Assembly (NCBI GenBank): GCA_021234155.1
Contig: JAJEKV010000058.1
Location: 6,756,992-6,820,991, forward strand
Reading direction: 5' to 3'
Source of the DNA: Isoetes taiwanensis
Lineage: Eukaryota; Streptophyta; Lycopodiopsida; Isoetales; Isoetaceae
DNA: 64,000 nt
Positions 14,195 to 26,949 of this stretch are shown here, piece after piece. The first letter of the stretch is position 1. Each line of letters starts with the position of its first letter. A program made the translations under genes and the position numbers. The notes under the pieces are model-generated. The model did no database searches and was not told the DNA's origin. It worked only from the letters and a program-made list of their open reading frames with translations.

Positions 14195-14285
14195 CATTTC
14201 CCCGTTCAACTTTGAATATTCGAACATTTCCGTTCAAACTTTGAATATTTCAACATTTCCCATTCAAAGTTTGAATATTTTAATG
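14195..14285. repeat. Three 30-bp repeats upstream of BAHD, copy 1
   Basis: Three near-identical units CGAACATTTCCCGTTCAAACTTTGAATATT about 200-300 bp before the BAHD start. They are the same in copy 2 and could be promoter elements, but no known box is evident. Confidence 0.7.
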
Positions 14286-14451
14286 GAAGAATTATTAGAC
14301 TACATCGACATTTTCAAGTTTTTCTTTTATATTTTCACGGGAGGACTTTTCTTTGGATATTTTTTCATGGAAGGACTAGTTCACATTTTATGCTGGTCAT
14401 ATCAGGAAGTTGGTGCTTAAAAGTTGATTTTTTTAATTGCCTTGGGAGACA

Positions 14452-14458
14452 TATATAA
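14452..14458 (+). promoter_or_regulatory. Candidate TATA box of BAHD, copy 1
   Basis: TATATAA 34-40 bp upstream of the ATG at 14,492; identical in copy 2. The spacing would leave a very short leader, so a transcription start inside this interval is a guess. Confidence 0.35.
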
Positions 14459-14491
14459 CCACCTTAAATCTCTGTTAATCTAACAAAAGAA

Positions 14492-15806
14492 ATGGAGAAC
14501 TATGTGTAGTATCTGCCATCTCCGAGTCACTCGTGACCCTTATCGCCCTTTCTTCACTTCCTTTCAAATCTAGACATAGCCATGTCTTCCATGAGATTTT
14601 ATTTCCAAGGTCTTTATTATTTCCGGAGCCAAATTGCAACCTCTCAAAGGGATAATGCGAAACTCTGAAGAAATCTTTGGCTGAAACACTTTCTCACTTC
14701 CCCATAGCGTGGGAAGGCTAAAAGCTGGGCGATCTTTGGAAGACTAGCGATAGATGTAAATTCTGTTTGGAATACCCTTCATAGAAGCCACATCTATGGC
14801 TAGTTTGGATGATGCTCTATTTAAAAATCGCCATTGAGTTAGATACAATCCACAAGATAAGCTGATAGAACCCGGTTTAAGGATCCTTTGGTTAAAGTTG
14901 GGTAACGAGGTTCAAGTCGCGAGGAGGTATTGCTTTAAGTTGGGCACATCTCTGCTTGTGATGGATGGGTTGTGTGCCGTTGAATTTATAGTAGCATGGG
15001 GCGGATCCACGAAATTTCTGCAATTCAGAGCGCCTAATATGGGCTCCTTATTCTTGAAAACAAAGAGATCCACCAATTGTGGATGTGTCTATACGAAATT
15101 CATAGCAAGTTATTTCCGGATACCCATGGCGGAACCCTTCATTATGCTCCTCCACGAGAGGCATACGCCATAGAACCTTCACAATTGATGCCTCTAAGAT
15201 GGAAGAATGCATAAAGGAGGCATTGGATTGAAGGATCACTAAATCTCCTCCTTTGAAGCCCTATGCGGTCTTATTTGGAGATGCATTACCAAAGCTCGAG
15301 GCCTTCCTTTTGATGCCATAACAAAGCGTAATTTTAGATCAATTTGGGAGGAAAAAAGCGATGGGATCCTCAGCTACGCTAATTTTTTTGGTAGCGGGTG
15401 CAAGTTCTGATTACAAAGCGTCCGCGACCAAAGGCATGGTCAGCGGTGGCATTTCCGCCGAACCAAAAGGTTAGGAGGCGCATCCGAGTGTTTGAAGGCC
15501 TTGGGGGCGAATCAACCGTTATTTGGATGGAGCTTGGACCCTTCAAGGCCACCCCATTGGCCTTAGAGGTCCCAACAAAATACCTTTGATGTTACCATAA
15601 GTAGTGTTGTAGGTCTTCCCATTTATGGCGTAGACTTTGGATGGGGTGGAGTAGATCGAGTTCGTTTGCCCCTCTCATTGGTGATGTGGCCAAGCTTTTC
15701 TCATGCCTTCCAACAAGGGTGATAGATCTAGGGATGTTACCATCGCCTCTTTGAAGGCGGACATGGAGACTTCTACAAGACCAGATGCGCCAATTATTTT
15801 AATTAG
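14492..15806 (+). pseudogene. BAHD acyltransferase, copy 1, frame-disrupted
   Basis: Collinear with the gene at 48,052-49,397 over its full length, with the same ATG and the same stop context (TTTTAATTAG). It is broken by many small differences, the first only about 15 bp after the ATG (TGTGTAGTATC against TGTGACCGTATC). At the active-site motif, the codon for the catalytic histidine of HxxxD reads CTG (14,952-14,954), giving LLVMDG instead of HTVMDG; the aspartate remains. The DFGWG motif is intact at 15,633-15,647. Taken literally this copy is dead. However, most disruptions fall at CAG, CTG or CG sites, where the whole segment disagrees with copy 2, so at least some may be read errors. Confidence 0.8.
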
Positions 15807-17107
15807 CAAAATAGAATAAAATAGAGTATAATAGATTTTTAACATCCACGAAGACCAATGGAATTTCTAGTACAAATGGATCTAGTCTCGTATTGTAAAG
15901 TAAAGAGTCTCTCAATTCAAGTCATTCTTTCATTCTATAGAAACCTCTCTAAGCTTGGCCATGCTTAAATTGATGATGACAGTAGCGCATTGAAAATTTT
16001 GAACATCTCTCATCATATTGTTTAACCATTACTTATTTTTTTGATGGTGAGCATTCAAGAGTTAGTATCGTTCATGAAAAGGCAAAATATTTAAAAGACC
16101 AAATGTGCTATCAGCTTCTATATAGTACTTGATAATGGGCCAGTAAAGGGGCCACATATATATAAGTTCGAGCCCCTTCATATGCTATTTTCATATGAAA
16201 GATGAATAGAGAGAGAGGGAGGGAGGGGGGAGGGAGTGGGGGAGGGGGAGGGAGGGAGGGGGGAGAGAGAAAGAAATTTCTGAGCGAGGATCTATCCTCC
16301 CCCTCATATTAATAGATATTACATCTTTCTATATTACCTCTAAAATTAGCCCAGTTATATCAGAAAAATGGAAATCTATAATTCAAAAAAAGTTGCTCCA
16401 TAGATTCTAAGTACATCATCTTATCTTATCTTATTAAGAACGAAATAAAGAATGTCACATCTAATGAACATGTCTTATATGAATACATTCTTAAGGGGAA
16501 CATTGCACTTTCAATTTAAGCATAACGTCTACTAAAAAACCGATGCACTTCACATTGTTGCACGTTTAGTTTCTCTTAAAACTCCAAAAGCACATGTAAA
16601 TGCCATTAATATGGAACTTCAAAATTTCTATTCAATATATAGGTTGTTTATTACTATTGGAGCTATTTGATATGTAAGTAGCCATGTTTAAATGTGTGGT
16701 TGCATTTACAATGAATTAGCACCTCGGACTCAAAGAAATCTTATCCTTAATGTCGTGATATCTGCGTGATAACCCTCTTGGCGGAATCACAGCAACCCCA
16801 ATGGGTTCCATTTGGATACCTGATAGTGGCAGGTACTTTGTGTTTAGATCCCGGTTGTCTATTTTCTCAGAGGATCACGGCCGTCCAAACTAAGCCCCTT
16901 TGGTGGAATCATAACGAATCAATATCTTGAAGAAATCACACTATATAAACACTTCCGGCGGAATGAGAAAACCCTTTATTACGTGGGATGGAATTCTTGT
17001 GCAATATCCTACCTAATGAAATTTCTAATAAGATATTCACACCTTAAAATCACCATTACTTATTTCGTGAAAGGAATCACGGTAAAGCTATGATATTATA
17101 TTAGTTA
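15807..17107. other. 3' flank of BAHD, copy 1, with GA-rich tract
   Basis: Contains AATAAA-like signals just after the stop, a (GA/GGGA)n purine tract at about 16,208-16,272 and AT-rich spacer. No gene seen. Confidence 0.5.
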
Positions 17108-17765
17108 TCCTGACATCCATGAGCGGAACCTAAAAAATTATGCTCACTACCAGGAGATACCCTACCGTAGAACCGCCATGATTGGTGCCTCCAAGATTGA
17201 AAAGAATGCATAAAGGGGGCATCAGTTTGAAAGGATCTACTAAATGCTCTTCTTTGAAGCCCTATGTAGTCTAATTTGGAAATGCGTTACTGGAGCTCGA
17301 GGCTTATGATGCCATAATAAGTGTATTTTTTACAATCAATTTGAGAGAAGAAAAATGATGAGATCCTCCGCTATCGCCTAATTTCTTTGGCAATGGAGTG
17401 CAAGTTATAGTTTCAAGCGCCATAGTCAAAGACATGGTCAAAAGTAGCATCTCCTTTGGAGCCAAAAAAGTCAGAAACTGCATCCAGTGTTTCGACCCTT
17501 TAATACTAGCCCATTGGGCTTAGAGGTCCCAGCCAAAATACCTATGATGTTACCATAAGTAGTATTGTGGGTCTTCCCATTTATGATGTAGACTTTGGAT
17601 GGGGTTGAGTAGATAAGATCGTTTGCCCTCTCATTGGTGATGGCCAAGCTTTCCTCATGCCTTCCAACAAGGGTGATATATCTAGGGATGTTACGAGTTG
17701 CATCTTTGAAGCAGACACGCACAGACTTCTACAAGACCAGGCCTTTTTTCTATTATTTTAAGTAG
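17108..17765 (+). pseudogene. BAHD C-terminal fragment, copy 1
   Basis: A second BAHD remnant about 1.3 kb after the first. It begins at a segment equivalent to 'DTHEPEPFNYAP' (GACATCCATGAGCGGAACC), continues through the FEALCSLIW-like block, and reaches the DFGWG coding stretch near 17,593-17,607, followed at once by a TGA. The N-terminal half with HxxxD is absent. The 3' flank, including AATAGAATAAA and CGTCCACGAAAACCAATGG, resembles that of the first BAHD gene, showing that gene plus flank were duplicated inside the unit and then truncated. Confidence 0.75.
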
Positions 17766-17766
17766 C

Positions 17767-17806
17767 AGAATAGAATAGAATAGAATAGAATAGAATAGAA
17801 TAGAAT
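17767..17806. repeat. (AGAAT)8 microsatellite, copy 1
   Basis: Eight uninterrupted AGAAT units, 3' of the BAHD fragment. Confidence 0.95.
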
Positions 17807-17809
17807 AAA

Positions 17810-20044
17810 GTATAAGATTTTTAACGTCCACGAAAACCAATGGATTTTCGAGTACAAATGGATCTAACCTCGTGTGTATAAAAAGTCTCTCAATTCAAGT
17901 CATTTTTTCATTCTATTCTTCGCCAGCTTGGCCATGCTTAAGTGATGATAGGAATAGATGAGACACCTTTCATCGTACTATTTAACCATTATATTTATTT
18001 ATGATGAGCACTCATAGTTGTTCATGAAAAGGCAAAAAAATTACATGACCAAATGTGCTAATAGCTTCTATATAGTAGTTGTAAATAGGCCAGTAAGGGT
18101 GGCCACTTGCAAAAATCCAAGCCCCCTTCATATGCCATTTTCATATTAGAGGTGACTTTCGAATGACTGAGAGGGTCCAAAGATATTTCTGAGCGATTGA
18201 AGAGAGGATCTATGTTGTTTGATGGAAGTTTAAATACACACCTTTTGCCTCCAAGGGAGGCCTGCACTCTCTTCCTTGGTCAAAAGTTATCAAAATGGAG
18301 ATTATATCTTTCTATTCTTTCTATTTACCTCTAAAATTAGCCCCATTATATCAGAAAATGGAAGCTATAATTCAAAAAATCACTCCATAGATATACAATA
18401 TATTCTAAGTACATGATCTATCAAGAACGTAAAAAAGAATGTCACATCTAATGAACATGCCTTATGTGAATAGATTCTTAGGGAAACATTGCATGTTCAT
18501 ATTTAAGTGTACCATCTATTAAAGCATGATGCACTTCATATTGTTACACTCATTTAGCTTTTAATTCTTCTCAAACAACATGAGCACTACTGCTTAGCGC
18601 CAGTTCATGTAATCAGTGGCCAGGTGGCGGCAACAAAGCACAAGGCAATTGCGCAACAACACAAGCCCGGATTAGTCGAGGAAAAGATTCGGCGGCCAAT
18701 TCTAACTTCTGACGGTCGAATTCCGCCCGGGGAAATTTGGACTTTCCCAACAACAAATTCTTGGTCCTTCCCCTCCCCCCCAGCAGTTTCTCACCTCTGA
18801 TTGTCTCCCTTCAAATCCGACCTTATCATTCGCCCGACTTACTTGCTCTCCTTCTAGGATCGATGCATGATCTCGGCTCTTAGCTTTTTGTTTGGTTCAC
18901 GCATCCGTCGGCTTGTTTTCCGGCATTAATTGGTTTCTTTCATTCAAAATCGGCGACTTTCTTGCTAGTTTTGTCGGGCAACATCTTAGCAAGCAATCAC
19001 TTTGACACACCATATCAAATAGTAGGTTGGAATTTACCCTTCTATTGATTTTTTTTTATACGATCTTCTAGGAGTTTTTATAGTACACACTCTCGAGAAT
19101 AACTTGTAAGATCGAGACCATGGCATGGGAGACATGCAAAGCCAAGAAACGATCAAGGCACCCACAGCGGGTTTATGACAAACCCTCGACCCTACTATTG
19201 AAGCATGACAAACCCTTTCTCACGGGCCCCAACATCTTATCTTGGCAAAACCAAATGCACAATTAACCCGATACATCTTTAGAGGCGACCTTGGACCGGA
19301 TATCCTTGCGGGGGATCTAGACAATTTGTCCCTTTGTCACTATCCGCGGGGACATCACGCTTTCGATTACCCTAAAAATTTGGGTACAACATCTCAAAGC
19401 CTGAGTCTAGTAGGTCCGCGGTAGTGTTTCACCAATGTCTATCGGTGCATGCACTGAGCATGTGGATCTTATGCGACCATCTTGTGATTATACATGTCGA
19501 TAGACTTTGCCTAAGGATTTGATGCACATTGCATAGGTAGAGGTCCGCCGGAGCACACACTAGCCCTAAACCTATGTGTGTATTAGGTAGGCCTCGAATG
19601 GGGGATTCCTCTCCATCATTTCAGGTTAATGCTCTTAAAATCTGGTTTGTAGCAAAGATGAAGTAACCCTCTTCTTGTGAAATACATAGTTAGCGGCAAA
19701 AAAAATCTTCTACCATACCATGATAGGAAGGCATAAAAGCTGCTTAATATATTTTTCTCGGGAAATTTTTATGCTCTATTATATTTTTTCCTTATTTTTC
19801 ATAGGCGTGCTATTTTTTATGCTCTATTATATTTTTCCTTATTTTTTTAAGTAGGGTTTTCTTTTTCCTCATTTTATTTGATAGGATTTCGTTCAACCAT
19901 GGCGGCGACCACGATGTGATCTTGTTGGAGGAAGGAACACAACTTCTCCTCTCGAGTCTCACACAACTCGCCTTTCTTGATTGAAGAATGGCGGTTTGCT
20001 TCGCATCATAGGATTCTCCTCCTCGTCTATGCCATTAATTCTAG
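17810..20044. other. Spacer between BAHD fragment and LTR, copy 1
   Basis: Matches 51,463-53,799. It includes a CT/C-rich tract (18,765-18,790) and a short plus frame beginning MAWETCKAK at 19,120. Its frames do not agree with copy 2 beyond about 15 codons. No gene is supported. Confidence 0.4.
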
Positions 20045-21628
20045 TGTGGCGTTCCCCTAGAATATCACGATATAAATCATTATATCCCTGGGCCCGACAC
20101 TATACAAATCTACATTAGTAGACTTGTATGCACCAAGTGTGGGGGCATGGCCAAGTTATTTACATAACTTAGCCAACCTTAGGAGGTGACACATTTCCGC
20201 GTGGCTTCACTCTATAGGTGACACGCCACATGGGCCAGCCCTATTGGAGCCAAGTGGCCCCATGTGAACCCTAACACATAAAGGCCAAACCCTAAACCTA
20301 GACCACTTTTGGCTCCACCAACCCGATCCACCCGTGCCGTGGCCCACGGCTCGATTCGAGGATTGTCTTCGATAGCCAAAGGTTGCGATGGCGATCAAAG
20401 CCGAGCATAGCAAAGGAGGGTCATCTACCGAACCCTTTGCTAGAGATGGAGAAACCGAGGGGGAGTGGCGGCTTTCGTCGAGGGCTTGAGGTGCCGAGTA
20501 GACTCCGGGGAGTTGCATATTGTGTCCTAGTAGAGCCATTCTAGAACCTATAGTTGAGCATGAACCCTAATCAATGAACCCTAACTATAAGTTAGATGTA
20601 TGTGATTAGGATCGGTTATTATTCTTGTTATTTATCATGTTATGTTGATATATGATGATGGTTGATCTTATGTTTGCACCTCTTGTGTATTGGGAAGGGG
20701 GTAGAGACCTAGTAGCCATTATTTAGATGATGCTCCTAGTTTAGACCCACTAGTTCCCCATTATTATCTGACTGTGCATAGAGCCCACGGCTCTACGGAG
20801 GCTATGGAGTGGCCCAGGCACCACACAAGCGGGGTCAGGTGGTAAAGTGGAGGGAGGACCTTCTTTGGCTGACTCTTGGGGTCCCATAGCGGGCTAGGCT
20901 CATAGTCGGTCATTTCGTGTGGGCGGATATGGGTCAGACACTTCTGGTCAATGGTATCATACGACTTTCAAGAGTTGCAAGTGTAGGCTTGGCTCTTGTT
21001 TTGGGGAGTTCGGTAGGATATGGGCGTGTGTGCCCACGATCCTCTAGCCGCCCATGGAGCCCTGCACTCAGGGAGGGAGATGCAACCCCTCTAGCTCATC
21101 CTGCCAGGGGAGATGCAGCCCGGAGTAGTCTCGTTGGGTGATACCATGGGATTACGTCTCCAGGGTTCTGATCCGCGTCGAGCTGATTTAGCCTATCGCA
21201 AAGTATGCACGGGAGGGGCCGGATGGAGTGGTCAACCCTAGCCATTGTCTATTGCCAGCCCAAGTCATTGCCATAACTTTCGGTCTGTTCTATCGGAGGC
21301 CCCGGCCATCGGTCGACTCCCCTTGAGTCGAGCCACGGGTAGGAGCCTCTATTTGATGTATTTGATGCATTTGTTGTATTATTGTATTCGATGACATAGA
21401 TGGATGGATTATCACTATCCGCCGAGGTAGTTTGTTGTTTTCTTCTTGATATAGGGATCCCTAGAGGGCCGAGGCGGAATGACACCTCTGTGTCCTCTAC
21501 TCGATAGTCGGCCACCCTAGACCCGGAGAGTTAGGCGGGAGGGCCCCATCTGACGGGTGCTTGGTTGGATGGGGAAGGTCCTTCGATGTAAGCGGCGGGC
21601 TGCCGTATATAAGCGCAAGGGCGTCACA
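20045..21628 (+). mobile_element. Ty3/gypsy 5' LTR, copy 1
   Basis: Begins TGTGGCGTTCCCC and ends GCGTCACA one base before the PBS. Copy 2 has TGTGACG at the start, so the G at the fifth base here breaks the terminal inverted repeat and is probably an error. Length 1,584 bp. Confidence 0.7.
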
Positions 21629-21629
21629 A

Positions 21630-21640
21630 TGGTATCGAGC
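21630..21640 (+). promoter_or_regulatory. Retrotransposon primer binding site, copy 1
   Basis: TGGTATCGAGC, one base shorter than the initiator-tRNA-Met complement TGGTATCAGAGC; the loss falls at a CAG. Confidence 0.8.
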
Positions 21641-22179
21641 TATGATCTTGGTTGACCAAGATCAAGCAACACAGCACTAAAAGCGTGAAATCGGCGAAGA
21701 TTATGTGCCGAGGGAAGAACCCCTTCAAGTTGAAGGGAGAAGAAGGAAGTATATAAGGAATACATGCGGGGGATGGGCCGGTTTACAATTCATGATGCTA
21801 TAAGCGAAAGTTCCCAAGTTCATCAAAGCACTAGATCAAGATGTAGCCTCGACAAAGCCACCTTCTCGTCTTGAAGCCACACGACCCGAACTCAAAGCAC
21901 AACTGGCTTCTTCAAGAAATTTGGCATTTTTAGAAGTGCACAAACCTCTCGATCTAGAGAAGCGCCATTCGGGAGATAGTCAAAAGTACAAAGTGATGAT
22001 CTTAGGGGGATTTCGATGATCGGGGAGATATCAGCAATTATGAATAGAATTTAGTATTCTATAAACTATGCTAATTATAAGTTATAAATTGACCATTTAA
22101 GTGCTATCTAGCTCCCATAATGCTATGCATGCAAAATTAGGGCTAGCAATTGCATTGTGGGTTATGCTAGTTATGGTAG

Positions 22180-22990
22180 TTTTGGGGTTGTTAAGTAGGA
22201 GTTTGCTAGTTGTATCGCCCATGCCAATGTGAGTGAGTTTGCTAGGTATATACACCCATGCCATTGTATAGTTTTGGGGTTGTTAAGTAGGAGTTGGCTA
22301 GTTGTATACACCCATGCCAATGTGAGTGAGTTTGCTAGCTATATACACCCATGCCATTGTATAGATTTGGGGTTGTTAAGTAGAAGTTTGCTAGTTGTAT
22401 ACACCCATGCCATTGTATACTTCATGCCAATCCGAGTGAGTTTGCTACACCCATGCCATTGTATACCCCATGCCAATGTGAGTCTTACCCCATTGAGTCT
22501 TACCCCATGTCAATGTGAGTGAGTTTTCTAGTTGTATGCACCCACGGCATTGTATACCCCATGCCAACGCGAGTTTTATCCCCCATCCATGGGTTTGCTA
22601 GTTATATCTACCCAATTATATCTACCCCAATGACCCATGCATGACCCATGCATGAGTTTGCTAGTTATATCTACCCCAATGAAGTGAATTGAGTTTTCTA
22701 CCCCAATGAAGTCACCCATGCATGAGTTTGCTAGTTATATCTACTCCAATTAGCCATATCTGTGCATAAGTTGCTAGCGATATTTTGTGCATAAGTTTTC
22801 TACCCCAATTAACCATATATTTGTGCATAAGTTTTCTATCCCAATTAGCCATATGTTGTGCATCACAACGTAAGTTTGTTAAGCCCAATACTCCATATTT
22901 TTTCTACCCCAATAATCCATGAGTCAAATGTTCTACCACATGAGTCAAGTCAAGTCAAGTCAACTACTCTACCACGTGGGCTAAGTCACT
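22180..22990. repeat. CCCATGCC minisatellite inside gypsy remnant, copy 1
   Basis: Degenerate tandem units of TTTGCTAGTTGTATACACCCATGCCAATGTGAGTGAG and shorter derivatives, grading into TATATCTACCCCAAT and CATATGTTGTGCATAAGTTTTCTACCCC units, and ending in (GTCAA)n near 22,945. Confidence 0.85.
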
Positions 22991-23040
22991 GAGTTCCCCC
23001 ATGAGGCCTGGGCGACTCATCCCCGCCCGAGGAAGTGGTT

Positions 23041-23262
23041 GCGAGTCTCGTCTCGCTCTCAAAGGGCGCCATGAGTCGCCTCTAGGCGGATCCTGCAACT
23101 AGACTTTCAAAAAGCTTAAAATAAATTACACGCCTAGTCTTAACCAATGTTTGCGAGTCTCATCTGCTCAAAGGCGTGCCATGAGTAAGCCTCTAGGCGG
23201 ATCTGCAACTAGACTTTCAAAAAGCTTAAAATAAATTACACGCCTAGTCTTAACAATGTTTT
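23041..23262. repeat. Two tandem ~110-bp units, copy 1
   Basis: Units 23,041-23,150 and 23,152-23,262 share GCCATGAGTCGCCTCTAGGCGGATC and AACTAGACTTTCAAAAAGC. Copy 2 has the same pair at 57,165-57,364, so the tandem doubling is older than the large duplication. Confidence 0.8.
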
Positions 23263-23332
23263 ACCTAGTATACTAATATCTACTATGCCTTTCCAAGCCA
23301 TTTCAACCTCATCTTAAAAGAATTCCCGTAGT

Positions 23333-23410
23333 AGCAAGAATCGAACCTCCCACCCACAGGGATGAACCCCCTCAAAACCCCCTGTGCCCAACCAGGGGCG
23401 GGCATCATTT
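23333..23410 (-). mobile_element. tRNA-related SINE head, copy 1
   Basis: The minus strand has a B box (GGTTCGATTCTTG) about 45 bp after an A-box-like segment, which is damaged here (TGGTTGGGCAC). It is too divergent to fold as a tRNA. Confidence 0.4.
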
Positions 23411-23642
23411 GTATTGGATTATAATCTTTATTAGGTACTTAAGTTTAAAGATGTTAGAAAATATTTATAACCAAGACCCTTAGGATTGAGGCCCGAAATG
23501 ATAATTTTCCTTATGTCGGATATAGATCCCATTTTGTGTCCTTCTCACTTATCTTGTCAAACAAGTCATTGTCTACCACGGTAGCTTATTGCCAAGGGCT
23601 TACCAATTGTTGCTCGACATGCCAGCACACATGTTATAGATG

Positions 23643-24647
23643 CCGCGGTTCTATTGCGATAGTATCACAATAGAACCGACATTCCTGGATGGGGGCGCCC
23701 TCTCTCGCTTCTCCTATTTATACCACCTCTATTTCATTTCCTTTTTTTCATCGGCGTTCTCTTGAGCTTCTTCCATTTTACGCTCTTTGGCTCCCCTGAT
23801 TCCGCCCGCCTCTCCCTTCTTGACTTGTTGTCATATCAAAGGTTTTCATTTTTTGTAGGTTAGGTGTTAGGTCAATGGTGTGGCTTAGTGGCCTTCTATT
23901 CTTGTGACTTCTCTCTTTCTCAACACGCATTGTAGCCTTCAAGGCGATTCGCATTGTAGCCTTGGGGACAATATTTTATTTATTCATTCATGTTTTTCTC
24001 TCGGTGTGGCATTGTAGCCTCACGAGACAATATTTATTCATGTTTTTTTCTCGGTGTGGCATTGTAGCCTCGAGGCGATATTTATTATTCATGTTTTCTC
24101 TCGTGGCGTTGTTGCCTCGAGATCATATTTGTGTTCATTTCTCGTGGTATTTGTAGCCTCGGCGGACACTAATCGGTTGTTTTCGATGATGGTCATTAAG
24201 CGGGCCGGTTCCCGATTGGTGGCATTTGTTGTTTCTTTTCGGTGTGGCCACGGAGCCTCGAGTCTTCTTACCTATGGCATCGACTCATTGACGGGTTATT
24301 TTTCTTTCAGCGTTGATTTTGCAGGATTGTTTAAGGCTTTGTGGGTGCCATAGTGCGTGGGGTCGTGCTTCAACTATTTGCTTGGGTTTCCTCAAAAATC
24401 TAAGAAGGCATGGTTCTTCTTCAGATGAGGGCGATCAGGGTCTTCTCACCTTTGCATCGACCAAGTGGCGGATTAAACCATTTTTTATGTTGTATTCTTC
24501 GGTTTCATCATGCTCTCGATGATTGTCTAGTTTTCGGGGCATTTAAAAGTTCATATTTTCAAATTTATCTATCCCTAGTGAGGGATCATTTTGTACTCAA
24601 TGTTTTACAAAGCTCAATGAGAACACCACTTCACCCATCCTAGGAAT
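23643..24647. mobile_element. 1-kb insertion present only in copy 1
   Basis: Copy 2 reads GTTATAGATGCAACATTATC straight through (57,736-57,755); copy 1 has about 1,005 bp between GATG and CAACATT. Near its left end is a perfect 10-bp inverted repeat, GGTTCTATTG...CAATAGAACC (about 23,648-23,679). The middle (23,930-24,170) holds about four units with GTGTGGCATTGTAGCCTCGAG..ATATTTATTCATGTTTT. Only ATG(C) is shared by the two edges. It has no coding similarity, and its class is unknown. Confidence 0.7.
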
Positions 24648-26949
24648 GCAACATTATCAAGTGTCTTCACCATACCTTTGATTTCATAGATAATTGTCTA
24701 GAAGGACAACTAAGACATCAGGACAAACACATGAGTGCCAAGAAGGGTGGCTAAACAACCGATGAGCACCAAGGCACTTATTTGTTGATCATAGTAGGGG
24801 AGGAACATCTTCTAGCCAAGAATATTTTCCAAGTGCCATAGTGCCCGAGAAAAGAGCTCCACAATGACAAGCTATTGTCATAGCTCAGCGACCAAAAATA
24901 AATGACTTCATCGATTATTTACATCGGGGAGTTTCTAAGAGGATACTAAGCACACCTACTATGGAGAACAACATCTCGGACACATCTGGGGCTCATGGCA
25001 CAATTATATCTAAACTTCAAATAGAAGTTTTGGCTAAGGATGAATTGCGCCATTGAGACGGTTTGCTCAAGAATAAAATGCGGCTGGGGTGCAATCAACC
25101 GTCATCGCCCGGCTCGATTCTCCATGGTAGCTACATCAACCTTGATAGCACCATTTTCTTCTTGAGAAAAGATTACGATGACCTCCTAGCCTTAGAGATT
25201 AGAGGTCCATCAACAATAAAGCGAGGCACAATAGTAATAATTGATTCTTTGCAAGGTGGAGAGATCTTGCACATGGATCTTGAATAAGCTTACCTCCTAA
25301 GAAGGAGGAGAGGTTGAACAAACATTGTCATCACTCTTATATCAGCAACATGGGACTGCCAAGCTCAAGAGCAAGGCATGAAGGAGATCGATAGAGTCAA
25401 CACAACACGATCGAGCAAGGAGTTAGAAGAATCATCCTCAAATCTTCTAACCTCCAAGACATGATGATTCAATATGGAAGATTCTATAGAGTGAAGAACA
25501 TGACCTCAAGCTTTTGGAAAGTGACATAAAGACCTTACATCATCAACCCGTCATCAAGTCCATTACCATGGTTACCCCTAATGAGGGGAAGTCAACCTCG
25601 ACATCTAGGGGAGCACAAATAGAAGATGTTCAACAAAAGACAAAGGTCTATGAAGGAGTCAACAACTTGAGGGCAACATCGCCTTGCTATGCCAATGAAT
25701 GATGAATACGGGCTTTTAGCAAGCCCGGGTTTCTATGGTTAGATAGTCGAATGTACTAGATGGATGATAACATCCATGATGGGATCGGGGGAAGCAATTC
25801 AGCGTGAATTTTTATTTATTTATTTATTTAAAAGGATGGACCCAAGAATTGAGCAAAGCTTAAAAGTTGGGAAGAAAAAGCGTATGTCGAGTAACTAAAG
25901 TTATACACATTTGTTGGCGGATATCAACATATTGGAACCTCTTTGTGAGCTTTGATTACCTCGTGGCGGGGATTAACTACTAGGATAATTGTTGACCATG
26001 TATAACATGAGTACCTCCACAACATAAGGAATAATCCGACCCCAAGGAAGAGATGCAATCTAACAAGTCCGACCAACTTCTTAGATGGCATCAACTCAAA
26101 AGGTGGGACTATTTCTAGAGGGTAATAACCAAGAAAAGTGTAATTCCTAGAGTCTAGATTAGATCTAGAGCGATAATAATTATTTGATTGCATAGACTTT
26201 TTGTGACCAAAGGAAATGTCTTGATGACAAAACCTTGCGGCCAAAGGACTTATGAAAATAATTCATTAACTCATAACTTTGCATCTCCTTGATGGCAAAT
26301 ATCTCGAATGGTAAGACTCCTAAGTCTAAGTCTACCTTTGGAAAATATGGCAAGATGGAACAATTCGCGACACCAAAGGAACAAAAGTCAACCGACATCA
26401 CCTTAAAGCGGACAAAGTTAAGCATCGGCGCCGAAGTTATCAGCGACAAGTATGACCTCATAGTAGACATGGAATAATTAAAAATCGGCTAAGGGAATAA
26501 TTGATTGCCGTGAGCAAGAAATGTCCATCCTAGTACCAAATGACAAGCACCATACAATTAAAGTTAAGGAAGTCATTTCAGTCATGCAATGCATGATGTC
26601 ACCCAAAAAGCTAGGTAAGTACATTAAAGGAGATGAGGCCACATATATCCTCAGCTGCAAGCTGTCGACCCCGATTGCAAGTATATAAAGGAAGACCTTG
26701 GTTTCAATCAGTTATCTAAGGCAATTGTGATCTAATTAAAGAGCTTCATGACATCCTTTCAGATGAAAATCGGAAAAATCAAATGCGAATTACTTTTGCA
26801 CCGGATGCAAAAGCGGATAATAGAACTCAAGAGGCAATGGAAGAAGTTGTTGAAAATTGGGTTCCTTAGGCCAAGCGTATCATCATTTGTGGCAACCTAA
26901 CCCTTTGGGAGGAAGAAAGATGGAAGTATAATGCCAACTCAATAAGCAT

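Noticed and set aside
22229-22522. 97-residue frame with repeated IHPCHCI (also 56,327-56,695)
   Set aside because: Product of the CCCATGCC tandem repeat.
23643-24647. Helitron insertion
   Set aside because: A hairpin is present, but no TC...CTRR ends between A and T could be placed at the edges in either orientation.
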